The translations under genes were made by a program, and so were the position numbers. 64,000 nucleotides of DNA from NCBI GenBank assembly GCA_041389525.1, contig JAWKRR010000024.1:36589-100588 (forward strand), written 5' to 3'. Source of the stretch: JACKFB01 sp041389525. Its GTDB lineage: Bacteria; Myxococcota_A; UBA9042; PHBI01; JACKFB01. Shown piece after piece: positions 8,809 to 16,763 of this stretch. Position 1 is the stretch's first letter; every line of letters starts with the position of its first letter. Below the pieces are notes generated by a model, which saw only the letters and a list, made by a program, of their open reading frames with translations, searched no databases and was not told where the DNA came from.

Positions 8809-9645
8809 CTATCTCCCCACGAACGCGGCGTCGCGCTTGGCGAAGAAGGCCTCGATGCCCTCGCGCACGTCGGGCCCGTCTGCGCACCGCGCGAGGGCTT
8901 CAAGCTCGCGGTCCAGGTGCCGGTCGAGCAGCTCGCCGCCCGACGCCTCGTTCATCAGCCGCTTGGCCTCGGCGTAGGCGCCCGTCGGACCGCTGGCGAG
9001 CCGGCGCGCGAGCGCGGCCACCTCGGCCTCGAAGGTCTCGGCCTCCAGCACGCGGCTGACCAGCCCAGCGCGATAGGCCTCGTCGGCGCTCAGCCGCGGG
9101 TTGAGCAGCGCCAGGTCCAGCGCCCGCCGCAGGCCCAGCATGCGCGGCAGAAACCAGGTCGAGCTCTCAGCACCCGGCAGCCCCGTCTTGAAGTAGGCGT
9201 ACTCGAAGGTGGCCCGCGGCGACGCGATGACCAGGTCGCACGCGATGGCGAGGCCCAGCCCGCCGGCCGCCGCGGCGCCGTCCACCGCGGCGATCCACGG
9301 CTTGGGTGAGCGCCGGATCTCGGAGATGGTCGCGTGCAGGTACTCCAGGATCTGCTTGAAGATCGCCCCGTGCCCGCTGGGGACCGCGCGGGCCCCCGGC
9401 GTCAGGTAGGCCAGCTCGCCCTCTACGCCGCCCGCCTGGATGTACTTGAGGTCCGCGCCGCTACAAAAAACGCCGTGGGATCCTCGCAAAATGACGGCTC
9501 GCACCGCGGGATCTCGGGCGAGCTTGAGTCCAGCGCGGCGGAGGTCTTGGGCGGTCGCGACGTCCAGCGAACCGAAGCGGTGCGGCCGGTCGATGGTCAG
9601 GACGCCGACGGCGCCGTCGTGGGTGATGTGGATGTGTTCACTCAT
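8809..9645 (-). CDS. Enoyl-CoA hydratase/isomerase family protein embedded in the hyp operon
   Basis: 278 aa crotonase-fold protein. The first oxyanion-hole segment is GVFCSGADLKYIQ and the second is AAAAGGLGLAIACDLVIAS, followed by FKTGLPGAESSTWFLPRMLG, where the usual catalytic acid region lies. Crotonases act on acyl-CoA thioesters as hydratases, isomerases or hydrolases. The gene sits between hypE (14-nt gap) and hypA (3-nt gap) on the same strand, so it is cotranscribed with hydrogenase maturation genes, where it has no textbook role. It may be an accidental passenger or contribute to a metabolic step linked to hydrogen use. The family is clear; the reaction cannot be assigned from sequence. 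Confidence 0.88.
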   Translation of the reverse strand: MSEHIHITHDGAVGVLTIDRPHRFGSLDVATAQDLRRAGLKLARDPAVRAVILRGSHGVFCSGADLKYIQAGGVEGELAYLTPGARAVPSGHGAIFKQILEYLHATISEIRRSPKPWIAAVDGAAAAGGLGLAIACDLVIASPRATFEYAYFKTGLPGAESSTWFLPRMLGLRRALDLALLNPRLSADEAYRAGLVSRVLEAETFEAEVAALARRLASGPTGAYAEAKRLMNEASGGELLDRHLDRELEALARCADGPDVREGIEAFFAKRDAAFVGR

Positions 9646-9659
9646 GGTGCTCCCCGTCG

Positions 9660-10662
9660 TCAGCAGATGCGGGGCATCGGCTCGCCCTCGGGTTCGGAGA
9701 GCAGCCGGCGGCCGAAGCCCGTGTCCAGGACGACGCGCCCGGGAGAGTCGGCGGTGCAGCGGCCAATCACGGCGGCGGCCCGTCCCAGCGGGTGCGCGCG
9801 CAGGGCCGCGAGGACCGCGTCGGCCACCCCGGGTCGCACCGCCATCACCACCTTGCCCTCGTTGGCCACGTGCAGCGGGTCGATGCCGAGAAGCTCCGAC
9901 GCCGCGCGCGCCGTCGCGCTGACCGGGACGGCCGGCTCGTCGACCAGGATGCCGACGCCGGACTTGGCTGCGAGCTCGTGCAGCGCCGAGGCCACGCCGC
10001 CGCAGGTGGGTCCTTCATCGCGACCAGCCCGCCACCGCCCTGCGTCCATGGCCGCGCGGACCAGCAAATGAATCGGCGCCACGTCCGAGCGCAGGTCGCC
10101 CTGAATCGACAGGTCGTTGCGGGCCGCCAGCACCGCGAGGCCGTGGTCGCCGACGGTCCCGCTGACGATGACGATGTCGTCAGGCACCAGCCCGCGGTCC
10201 CGCACCAGTCGCGACGTGAAGCCCACGCCGGTCGTGTTGAGCACCAGCCCGCCAAGCTCGCCGCGGCCCATCACCTTGGTGTCGCCGCTGAGGATGGCGA
10301 CGCCGGCCTCGCGGCAGGTCGCGGCGATGGACGCCTGCACGCGCTGCAGCGTCTCGCGCGGAAGCCCTCCTCACCACGACGCCCAGGGTCAGCCCCAGGG
10401 GCTCGGTGCGGCCCATCATCGCCAGGTCGTTCACGGTGCCCGAGATGGCGATTCGCCCGATGTCGCCGCCGGGGAAGAAGAGCGGCTTCACCACGTGGCT
10501 GTCGGTCGTGACGATGAGCCAGCGGTCGCCGACCAGGATGGCGGCGCCGTCGTCCATGCAGTCGGCGCCGAAGGTCCCGGGCGGCGCGGGCGGCCCGAGG
10601 CGACGAAGACCTCCTCGATAGAGCGCGCATGGCCCGGCCGCCGGCGCGTCGGCCAGCGTCAC
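9660..10662 (-). CDS. hypE: Hydrogenase maturation protein HypE (several frameshifts)
   Basis: HypE accepts the carbamoyl group from HypF on its C-terminal cysteine and dehydrates it to a cyanide donor. The C-terminus here is the canonical PRIC. The ATP-binding core is visible in pieces: GGRAM and SIEEVFVASGRP, GTFGADCMDDGAAI, GDIGRIAISGTVNDLAMMG, RETLQRVQASIAATC, GVAILSGDTKVMGRGE, VAMKDP and GGVASALHELA. They lie in different frames, with switches near 10600-10635, 10350-10375 and twice near 10008-10045. Because the switches compensate and the motifs survive, assembly indels are more likely than decay. The proposed start is GTG 10662, which would overlap the hypD stop (GTGA). Confidence 0.85.
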
Positions 10663-11843
10663 GCAGCGGTCGCTACGGCGGTCGCTGGAGGGGCAGCCCG
10701 CTCACGAGGCACCTCCAGGTCGGGGTGGCCGCCGTAGGCGTGCCAGATGCGGCAGGTGCCCTCCGTCGAACCATGCAGGCGCCTACGGGCTCCGACGGCG
10801 TGCACTGCTTGCCGAAGAGCCCGCAGTCCGTCGGGCTCGCCGCGCCAGCCATGATGTCGCCGCAGCGGCACAGGCCGGCCAGACGCGGCGGGGCGTGCCA
10901 CAGGCTCTCCAGGTCGATGCCGAAGCGCCGCCGCGCGTCGAACCGGGCGTGCCACTTGTCCCGCAGCCGCAGGTTCCCGTTGGGGATGTGGGCGATGCCT
11001 CGCCAGCGCCCGCCGATGGGCTGAAACACCTCCCACAGCGAGGCCTGGGCGCGCAGGTTGCCCTCGCGGGTCACGCAGCGCGGGAACATGTTCGACACTC
11101 GGCGCGTCGCCCTTGACCAGCTCGATCAAGCGCACCAGGGCCGCCAGGATATCCAGCGGCTCAAAGCCCGCGACGACGACCGGCACGCCGTGGTGGGCGA
11201 CGAAGGGCTCGAACACGCCCCAGCCGGTGATGGTCGCCGCGTGGCCCGCCGCCAGGAAGCCCTGCACGCGGCTGCCGGGCATTTCGCAGATGATCTCCAT
11301 CACCGGCGGGATGTGCTCATGAGCAGATAATATCGAGAGATTTGGGGGCGGGTCGTCGAGCAGGACCGCGGCGGTGGCGACGGCGGTGGTCTCGAAGCCG
11401 GACGCGAAGAAGACCACCGGCTCGTCGGTCTGCCGCGCCGCCTCGACGGCCTGGGCGACGCTGTAGATGACCTCGACCCGGGCGCCGTCCGCGCGGGCAT
11501 CGGCGAGGCTGGCCGAGCTTCCCGGCACGCGGACCATGTCGCCGTAGGTGAGGACGCGCACGCCTTGCCGCGCCAGGGCCACGGCCTCGTCGACCTCCGG
11601 GGTGTCGGTGATGCAGACCGGGCAGCCGGGGCCCATGATGACGTCCAGGTTTTGGGGGAAGCTGTGGCGCAGGCCGTAGCGGGCGATGGCCTGCTCGTGG
11701 CTGCCGCAGACGTGCATCAGCGCGATGGGCGCCCGCCCGAGATCGGCGGTGAGGGTAGCCAACCGCTCGGCCAGCGCGCGGGCCCGCACGGGGTCACGGA
11801 ACTCGAGGCGCGCCGACGGGGTCCGCGGGTCAGTCGCTACCAC
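10659..11843 (-). CDS. hypD: Hydrogenase maturation scaffold protein HypD (two frameshifts)
   Basis: HypD, with HypC, is the scaffold on which Fe(CN)2CO is assembled, and it carries a 4Fe-4S cluster. Recognised motifs: LMHVCGSHEQAI, MGPGCPVCITD, VVFFASGFETTA, GFEPLDIL, then in a second frame NMFPRCVTREGN, GLCRCGDIMAG and DCGLFGKQCTPSEPVGACMV, and finally RIWHAYGGHPDLEVP back in the first frame. The switches are near 11060-11100 and 10760-10775. Reconstructed length is about 390 aa, normal for HypD. The ATG overlaps the 3' end of hypC by 14 nt, and the stop overlaps the hypE start. Confidence 0.9.
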   Translation of the reverse strand: MVATDPRTPSARLEFRDPVRARALAERLATLTADLGRAPIALMHVCGSHEQAIARYGLRHSFPQNLDVIMGPGCPVCITDTPEVDEAVALARQGVRVLTYGDMVRVPGSSASLADARADGARVEVIYSVAQAVEAARQTDEPVVFFASGFETTAVATAAVLLDDPPPNLSILSAHEHIPPVMEIICEMPGSRVQGFLAAGHAATITGWGVFEPFVAHHGVPVVVAGFEPLDILAALVRLIELVKGDAPSVEHVPALRDPRGQPARPGLAVGGVSAHRRALARHRPHPQREPAAAGQVARPVRRAAALRHRPGEPVARPAASGRPVPLRRHHGWRGEPDGLRALRQAVHAVGARRRLHGSTEGTCRIWHAYGGHPDLEVPRERAAPPATAVATAA

Positions 11844-12141
11844 GGGGGCCTCCTCCGCTCGGCGCGCAGGTGTCGATCTCGCCGCGCACGTCCGCTCGCA
11901 TCAGGTCGTCCTCGGCGGCGGCGGCGTGCAAAAGCTCGTCGTAGAGCGCCATGGTCACCTCGACGTCCTCGGCCGGGATGCGGCGGATGGCGTATCCGAC
12001 GTGGACCAGGACGTAGTCGCCGGGGGCCACGGGCTGGTCGACCAGGTCGAGGCGCGCGCGGCGCTGGACGCCCCAGAAGTCGACCAGCGCGCCGTCAGCG
12101 TCGTCGAGGGAGAGGATACGGCCGGGGACGCCGAGGCACAT
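11830..12141 (-). CDS. hypC: Hydrogenase maturation chaperone HypC
   Basis: 103 aa small beta-barrel chaperone beginning MCLGVPGRI. The Cys after the initiator Met is the residue that binds the iron precursor and the large-subunit cysteine. Further family segments are ARLDLV, PGDYVLVHVGYAI and IPAEDVEV. The C-terminal tail (about 30 residues) is slightly longer than in many HypC proteins. It lies 3 nt after the protease gene and overlaps hypD by 14 nt, in a tight maturation operon. Confidence 0.96.
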   Translation of the reverse strand: MCLGVPGRILSLDDADGALVDFWGVQRRARLDLVDQPVAPGDYVLVHVGYAIRRIPAEDVEVTMALYDELLHAAAAEDDLMRADVRGEIDTCAPSGGGPRGSD

Positions 12142-12144
12142 CGG

Positions 12145-12690
12145 TCAGCTCGTGGTTGGAGTGGGGGAGGCGGGGCTGGCGACGTCGGCGTGCGGCCTGA
12201 AGGCGAAGCCGCGCGCTGCCGCGAACATGAGGGCGGCGGCGACGAGGGTGTCGATGGCGGCCTCGACCTCGGGGGTGCGCTCCAGGGAGAGCTCGATGGA
12301 GGCGGGGACGAGGCCGAGGAGGCTTATCTGGCGCGGGCCATCGCCGAGGAGATCGGCGCCGTCGATGAGGTCGGCCACGCCGATCTGGTGAGGCGAGAGG
12401 CGGTGGCGGACGGCCGGGCGGACCGCGTCGCCGGTGAGGCGGATGAGGGTGCCGGGGCGGGCGTCGGCGGCGACCGCGTCGAGGAGCAGCACCTCGTCGG
12501 CGTCCATCAGCCAGGGCAGCAGCGACAGGCCGAGGGTGCCGCCGTCCAGCACGTGCACGCCCTGCGGGACCTGCCAGCCGGCCGTGATGCGGCGCACGGC
12601 CTCGATGCCCAGGCCGTCGTCGGCGCAGACGAGGTTGCCGAGGCCCAGGATGAGCAACGGCGTGCGCTCGCGGGGGGGGGAGCCGGTCAT
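12145..12690 (-). CDS. hupD: Hydrogenase maturation endopeptidase (HupD/HyaD family)
   Basis: 181 aa from the ATG at 12690, which overlaps the cytochrome b stop by 4 nt (ATGA). The N-terminal motif ILGLGNLVCADDGLGIEAV carries the first nickel-sensing acid of these proteases; VLDGGTLGLSLLPWLMDADEVLLLDAV holds the second acid, and HRLSPHQIGVADL the His. The enzyme removes the C-terminal peptide of the large subunit after nickel insertion, here probably the 16 residues following DPCMACGVH in HupL. A run of nine G/C (12672-12680) lies within the first codons and is a likely site for sequencing error, although the frame is intact in this sequence. Confidence 0.93.
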   Translation of the reverse strand: MTGSPPRERTPLLILGLGNLVCADDGLGIEAVRRITAGWQVPQGVHVLDGGTLGLSLLPWLMDADEVLLLDAVAADARPGTLIRLTGDAVRPAVRHRLSPHQIGVADLIDGADLLGDGPRQISLLGLVPASIELSLERTPEVEAAIDTLVAAALMFAAARGFAFRPHADVASPASPTPTTS

Positions 12691-13415
12691 CTGTCGAGGT
12701 CCTTCGGCCGCATCCACTTGTTGCCGCTGACGATGGAGTCGAGGGTGCCGTTCTTCTCGACCACCGAGACCAGGATGGCGCTGTAGAGGTGGTGGATGAA
12801 GAAGCCGATGAGCAGCCACATGACGATGTGGTGGATCCAGCGGGCGGTCTGGGCGCCGCCGAAGAGGTCGGCGAGGAAGGCGAAGTGCAGCATGGGCGAG
12901 CCGAGGTGGGCGCTCATGGCGTAGAGGCCGAGGCCGGTGAGGATCATGACGAAGTAGAGCCCGAAGATGACGAGGTAGGCCGCGCCGGCCAGGGGGTTGT
13001 GGCCCTCGAAGGGGGGCGGGCGACGCTCGAAGAAGGTGTAGAAGCGCAGCGTCCCCCACAGGCCTCGCAGGCGCTCGCGCTGGTAGGGCACGAAGTTCTG
13101 CCAGCGGGCGTGGCGGGTGCCGGTGAACATCCAGATGACGCGCGCGATGACGGCGAGGCTGAAGGCGATGGCCGCGTAGAAGTGGACGATCTTCATCGTC
13201 CCCATGCGGAAGTTCTGCGAGGCCTCGCCGGGCGCGGTCAGCCAGGGATTTCCTATGTAGAGGCCCGTGATCACCAGGACGACCATGCTGAAGAACACGA
13301 CCCAGTGGGTGATGCGGACCACGCGATCCCAGACGCGCACGCGCACCAGGGGTTGGGGGTCGACCTCGGGGCGCGAGAGTCCCTGCGGCAGCGGTTGTGC
13401 GGGGTGGGTGGTCAT
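12687..13415 (-). CDS. hupC: Ni/Fe-hydrogenase b-type cytochrome subunit (HupC/HyaC)
   Basis: 242 aa, from an ATG (13413-13415) that overlaps the hupL stop by 4 nt. The protein has four predicted membrane helices: RITHWVVFFSMVVLVITGLY, a second at KIVHFYAAIAFSLAVIARVIW, a third at AAYLVIFGLYFVMILTGLGLY and a fourth at WIHHIVMWLLIGFFIHHLY. His residues in helices 1, 2 and 4 are the expected ligands of two b hemes. It anchors the HupSL dimer on the outer face of the inner membrane and passes electrons from hydrogen to quinone. Length and layout match the HupC/HyaC family. Confidence 0.95.
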   Translation of the reverse strand: MTTHPAQPLPQGLSRPEVDPQPLVRVRVWDRVVRITHWVVFFSMVVLVITGLYIGNPWLTAPGEASQNFRMGTMKIVHFYAAIAFSLAVIARVIWMFTGTRHARWQNFVPYQRERLRGLWGTLRFYTFFERRPPPFEGHNPLAGAAYLVIFGLYFVMILTGLGLYAMSAHLGSPMLHFAFLADLFGGAQTARWIHHIVMWLLIGFFIHHLYSAILVSVVEKNGTLDSIVSGNKWMRPKDLDR

Positions 13416-15126
13416 GTGCCGGCCCTCACGACGGTGACCTCGTGGCCGGTGGCGTCGAGGACGTGGACGCCGCAGGCCATGCAGGGGTCGAAGGAGTGGA
13501 CGGTTCGCAGGACCTCGATGGGCTGCTCGGGGTCGGCGACCGGGGTGCCGAGGAGCGCCGATTCGTAAGGTCCCGCCTGGCCCTGAGCGTCGCGCGGGCC
13601 GGCGTTCCAGGTGCTGGGGACGATGCACTGGTAGTTGGCGATGGCGCCGTCTTTGATGTGGACCCAGTGGCCCAGCGCGCCGCGCGGTGCCTCGTGAAAG
13701 CCCGCGCCTTGGGCCTCGGCGGGCCAGGTGCTGGGGTCCCAGCGGCTGGAGTCGTGAATCCGCAACTCACCGCGGCTCATGTTGACGGCGAGCTCGGCGA
13801 CCCACGCGCTGAGGCGGTTGGCGAGGATCTGGGTCTCGAGGCCCCGGGCGGCCACCCGCCCCAGGGTCGAGAACAGCGCGCTCACCCCCACGCCCAGGTG
13901 GGCGAGGGCGCCGTCGACGCTCTGCTTGATCTCGGCGTGGCCACGGCCGTAGCCGACCAGCATCCGGGCCAGTGGGCCGACCTCCATGGGCGCCCCGGCG
14001 TAACGCGGCGACTTCAGCCACGAGTACTTGCCGTCGGTGTTGAGGCGCTCGTAGGGCGGCTTCGGCCCGGTGTAGTTCGGCTTGGTCTCGCCGACCGTGG
14101 GGTGCAGCGCGGTCGAGTCGCCGCCCGCGTAGGCGTACCAGGAGTGCGCGACCTGCTCGGTGACCTTCGCGGGGTCGAACTCGCTGATGTGGGCGACGTC
14201 GCGGCCGTGGATGACGCCCGACGGGAAGAAGAGGTGCGGGGTGTCGCCGTCGTCTTCGGGGTACTCGCCGTAGACGAGGTAGTTGCCGACGCCGGCGCCG
14301 ATGGCGGCCCAATCTTTGTAGAAGGAGGCGACGGCCAGCAGGTCCGGAACGTAGACGCGATCGACGAAATCCTTCGCGCGGGCCACCAGGACCTGCAGCT
14401 CGGCGATGGTGCCGAGGTTGATGGACGCCTGCTGGTCGGGGTCGATGGGTGTGGCCATGCCACCGACGAGGAAGCTCTGCAGGTGCGGGTTCTTGCCGCC
14501 GAGGATCGCGTGGATGCGGATGATGTCGCGCTGCCAGTCCAGGGCCTCGAGGTAGTGCGCTAGAGCCAGCAGGTTGGCCTCCGGCGGCAGCTTGTAGGCG
14601 CTGTGGCCCCAGTAGGCGTTGGCGAAAGGCCCGAGCTGACCGCGCTCCACGAAGGCCGCGACCTTTTGCTTCACGCCCGCGAAGTAGGCGCGGCTTGAGA
14701 GCGGCCAGCTCGAGATCGACTGGGCGAGGTCGGAGGTGGCGCCCGGATCGGCCGACAGCGCAGAGACGACGTCGACCCGTCCAGCGCGCAGGCGGTAGAA
14801 GTGCACCACGTGGTCCTGCACCATCTGGGTCGCTATGATGATGTTGCGCAGGATGCGGGCGTTGGGCGGCGGCCGGACGCCCAGCGCGTTCTCGACGGCG
14901 CGCACGGACGCGATGGCGCGTGGACCGTGTGGTGCAGACGCCGCAGATGCGCTGGGTGAAGGCCCAGGCGTCGCGCGCGGGTCGCGGCCGCGCAGGATGA
15001 TCTCGATGCCGCGGAACATGGTCGAGGAGGACCAGGCGGTCCTGACGCGGCCGTCCTCGACGCGGGCCTCGGGATGCGCAGGTGGCCTTCGAGCGGAGGT
15101 GACTGGGTCGACGACGATGGAGCCAT
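13412..15126 (-). CDS. hupL: [NiFe]-hydrogenase large subunit HupL (N-terminal frameshifts)
   Basis: Catalytic subunit holding the NiFe(CN)2CO site. The L1 motif RICGVC (about 14937-14954) and the L2 motif DPCMACGVH near the C-terminus supply the four Cys ligands; the peptide after the His is the HupD cleavage product. From ENALGVRPP onward the frame is clean. Upstream, the expected N-terminus is scattered over all three frames: IVVDPVT, LEGHLRI, EARVEDGRVRTAWSSSTMFRGIEIILRGRDP, DAWAFTQRICGVCTT, TVHA, then AIASVRAVENALG. I count at least five frame changes in about 230 nt with every motif retained. The start is placed at ATG 15126. Length is about 570 aa, normal for group 1 large subunits. 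Confidence 0.93.
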
Positions 15127-15169
15127 GGCGTGTCTCCGGAGGGTGGCCGGGGCGTTCGAGGCGGGCGCG

Positions 15170-16297
15170 TCAGGCGCGGGTGGGCGGGGCCGGCGTGGGG
15201 AGCCGCGGCCGTGTGGGTGCGCTGATTTCCCATGCGGGACTTGGCGACGGAGAGCAGCCCGTGGCCCGCGAATCCCGCGGCCACACCCGCGGCGGCCCAC
15301 AGCCCGATGGTGTCGATGTGGGCGGCGTCGTTGAAGCCCGAAGCCGCCAGGCAGATGCTCGTAAAATGGGGTCACGGAAATCCCAGAACGCCGGCTCCGC
15401 GCAGCCGATGCAGGGGTGCCCGCAGCCGATGGGCCAGTTGGTCCCGTCGTTCCAGCGGATGACCGGGCAGTTCTGGTAGGTCACCGGGCCCTTGCAGCCG
15501 ACCTTGTAGAGGCAGTAGCCGGTGCGGTGGGCCTCGTCGCCGAAGGCCTCGACGTACTGGCCGGCGTCGAAGTGGGCGCGGCGCTCGCAGTTGTCGTGGA
15601 TGCTCTTGCCGTGGGCGAAGAGCGGGCGGCGCTTGCCGTCCAGCGGCGGCCAGCGCTGAAAGGTCAGGTAGTAGACCAGCAGCGCCGTGAGGTTTTCGGC
15701 GTTCGCCGGGCAAGCGGGCAGGTTGATGAGGGTCTTGAGGCCCGGGACCGCGGCGTCGACGCTCAGCGCGCCGGTCGGGTTGGGCGCCGCCGCGGGCAGC
15801 CCGCCGAAGGCCGCGCAGGTGCCGATGGCGATGGTGGCGGCGGCTTTGGGGCAGATGTCGCGGACGATGTCGATGGCCGCCCGCCCGCCGATGGTGCAGT
15901 AGACGCCGCCGTCGCCCGCGGGGATCGACCCCTCGACGATGACCAGGAACTCGCCGGCCTTGTACTTGACCGTCTTGGCCAGCGCCGCCTCGGCCTGGTG
16001 CCCGGCCGCCGCCATGATGGTCTCGTGGTAGTCGATGCTCAGCGTCTCGAGGATGATCTCGGCGACGGTGGGCTTGGACGCGCGCAGGAAGGACTCGGTG
16101 TTGCCGGCACAGTCCTGAAACTCAAGCCAGACCAGGCTGGGCTTGGGGTTGTGCTCGATGGCGTCGGCGATCTGCGCCCGCGCGCTCCTCGGCAGACCCA
16201 GCGAGACCGCCATCATCGAGCAGAAGCTGAGGAAGTCGCGCCGCGTGACGCCGCGGTCCCTCAGGGCTTCCATCAGCCACCCGTTCTCGCCGCTCAT
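15170..16297 (-). CDS. hupS: [NiFe]-hydrogenase small subunit HupS, Tat-exported (3' frameshifts)
   Basis: Electron-transfer subunit with three Fe-S clusters. The ATG at 16297 is favoured over the ATG at 16303 because the AAGGAG (about 16306-16311) is then 7-8 nt away. A Tat signal (GVTRRDFLSFCSMMAVSLGL, ending SARAQ) directs folded export with HupL. The proximal-cluster segment is WLEFQDCAGNTESF, Cys-x-x-Asn where many small subunits have Cys-x-x-Cys. Other ligand segments are IGTCAAFGG, NLPACPAN, TGYCLYKVGCKGP and GHPCIGCAEPAFWD. After FWDFRDP the frame changes (about 15360): FYEHLPGFG and TIGLWAAAGVAAGFAGHGLL, the C-terminal membrane helix, continue in other frames. The stop at 15170 is provisional. 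Confidence 0.93.
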   Translation of the reverse strand: MSGENGWLMEALRDRGVTRRDFLSFCSMMAVSLGLPRSARAQIADAIEHNPKPSLVWLEFQDCAGNTESFLRASKPTVAEIILETLSIDYHETIMAAAGHQAEAALAKTVKYKAGEFLVIVEGSIPAGDGGVYCTIGGRAAIDIVRDICPKAAATIAIGTCAAFGGLPAAAPNPTGALSVDAAVPGLKTLINLPACPANAENLTALLVYYLTFQRWPPLDGKRRPLFAHGKSIHDNCERRAHFDAGQYVEAFGDEAHRTGYCLYKVGCKGPVTYQNCPVIRWNDGTNWPIGCGHPCIGCAEPAFWDFRDPILRASAWRLRASTTPPTSTPSGCGPPRVWPRDSRATGCSPSPSPAWEISAPTRPRLPTPAPPTRA

Positions 16298-16763
16298 GAC
16301 CATTCTCCTTGGCTACGACTGCGCCGGTGCGCAGCGGATGGAGGCATGTCAGGGAACGCGCCAGCGCCCATGCGTCGCGTGGACTCATGGGGTCGCCGGC
16401 TCAAGCCCGGCCCGAGGGTCGCGCGGCCTTGGTTGGGCCGCGGCTGACGAGCGCCGGTCGCTCCAGAATCGATGCAAATAGCGTGCAAATTCGCGGGGTG
16501 CGAGCGGTGCGGCCGCGTCGCCTACCCGCGCGGCGGTCTGGCGCGATCTCGGGCTGGCGACTCAGCGCGCGCCATGACCCCCAACCCGTGTCCTTTCACA
16601 CAGTTGGCCACGAGGGGGTGTGCGACTCGCTACTCTTGGGCCGCGGTCGGCGCCGAGGTCAGATGAGCCCGCCCGCGGCGCCGTCGTCTCGCGGCCGTGC
16701 CGTGGTGGGCTCAGTGCGGTGAGCGCTCATCCTGAGCGCCTCTCGCCGGCGGGTCCGGCCGCC
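16298..16763 (-). promoter_or_regulatory. Upstream region of the hup/hyp operon with a sigma-54-like promoter
   Basis: This 466-nt gap precedes hupS. On the minus strand, positions 16488 to 16473 read TTGCACGCTATTTGCA, which matches the -24/-12 consensus TGGCACG-N4-TTGCA with correct spacing and one mismatch (T for the first G of the -24 GG). It would place a start site near 16460 and a leader of about 160 nt. Sigma-54 control is known for several hup operons. A GC-rich hairpin (gcggcc...ggccgc) lies at about 16419-16440. Upstream activator sites were not recognised in the remainder. Confidence 0.4.

Noticed and set aside
16340..16450. tRNA-like or Rho-independent terminator fragment upstream of hupS
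   Set aside because: There is a GC hairpin but no T-run and no cloverleaf.
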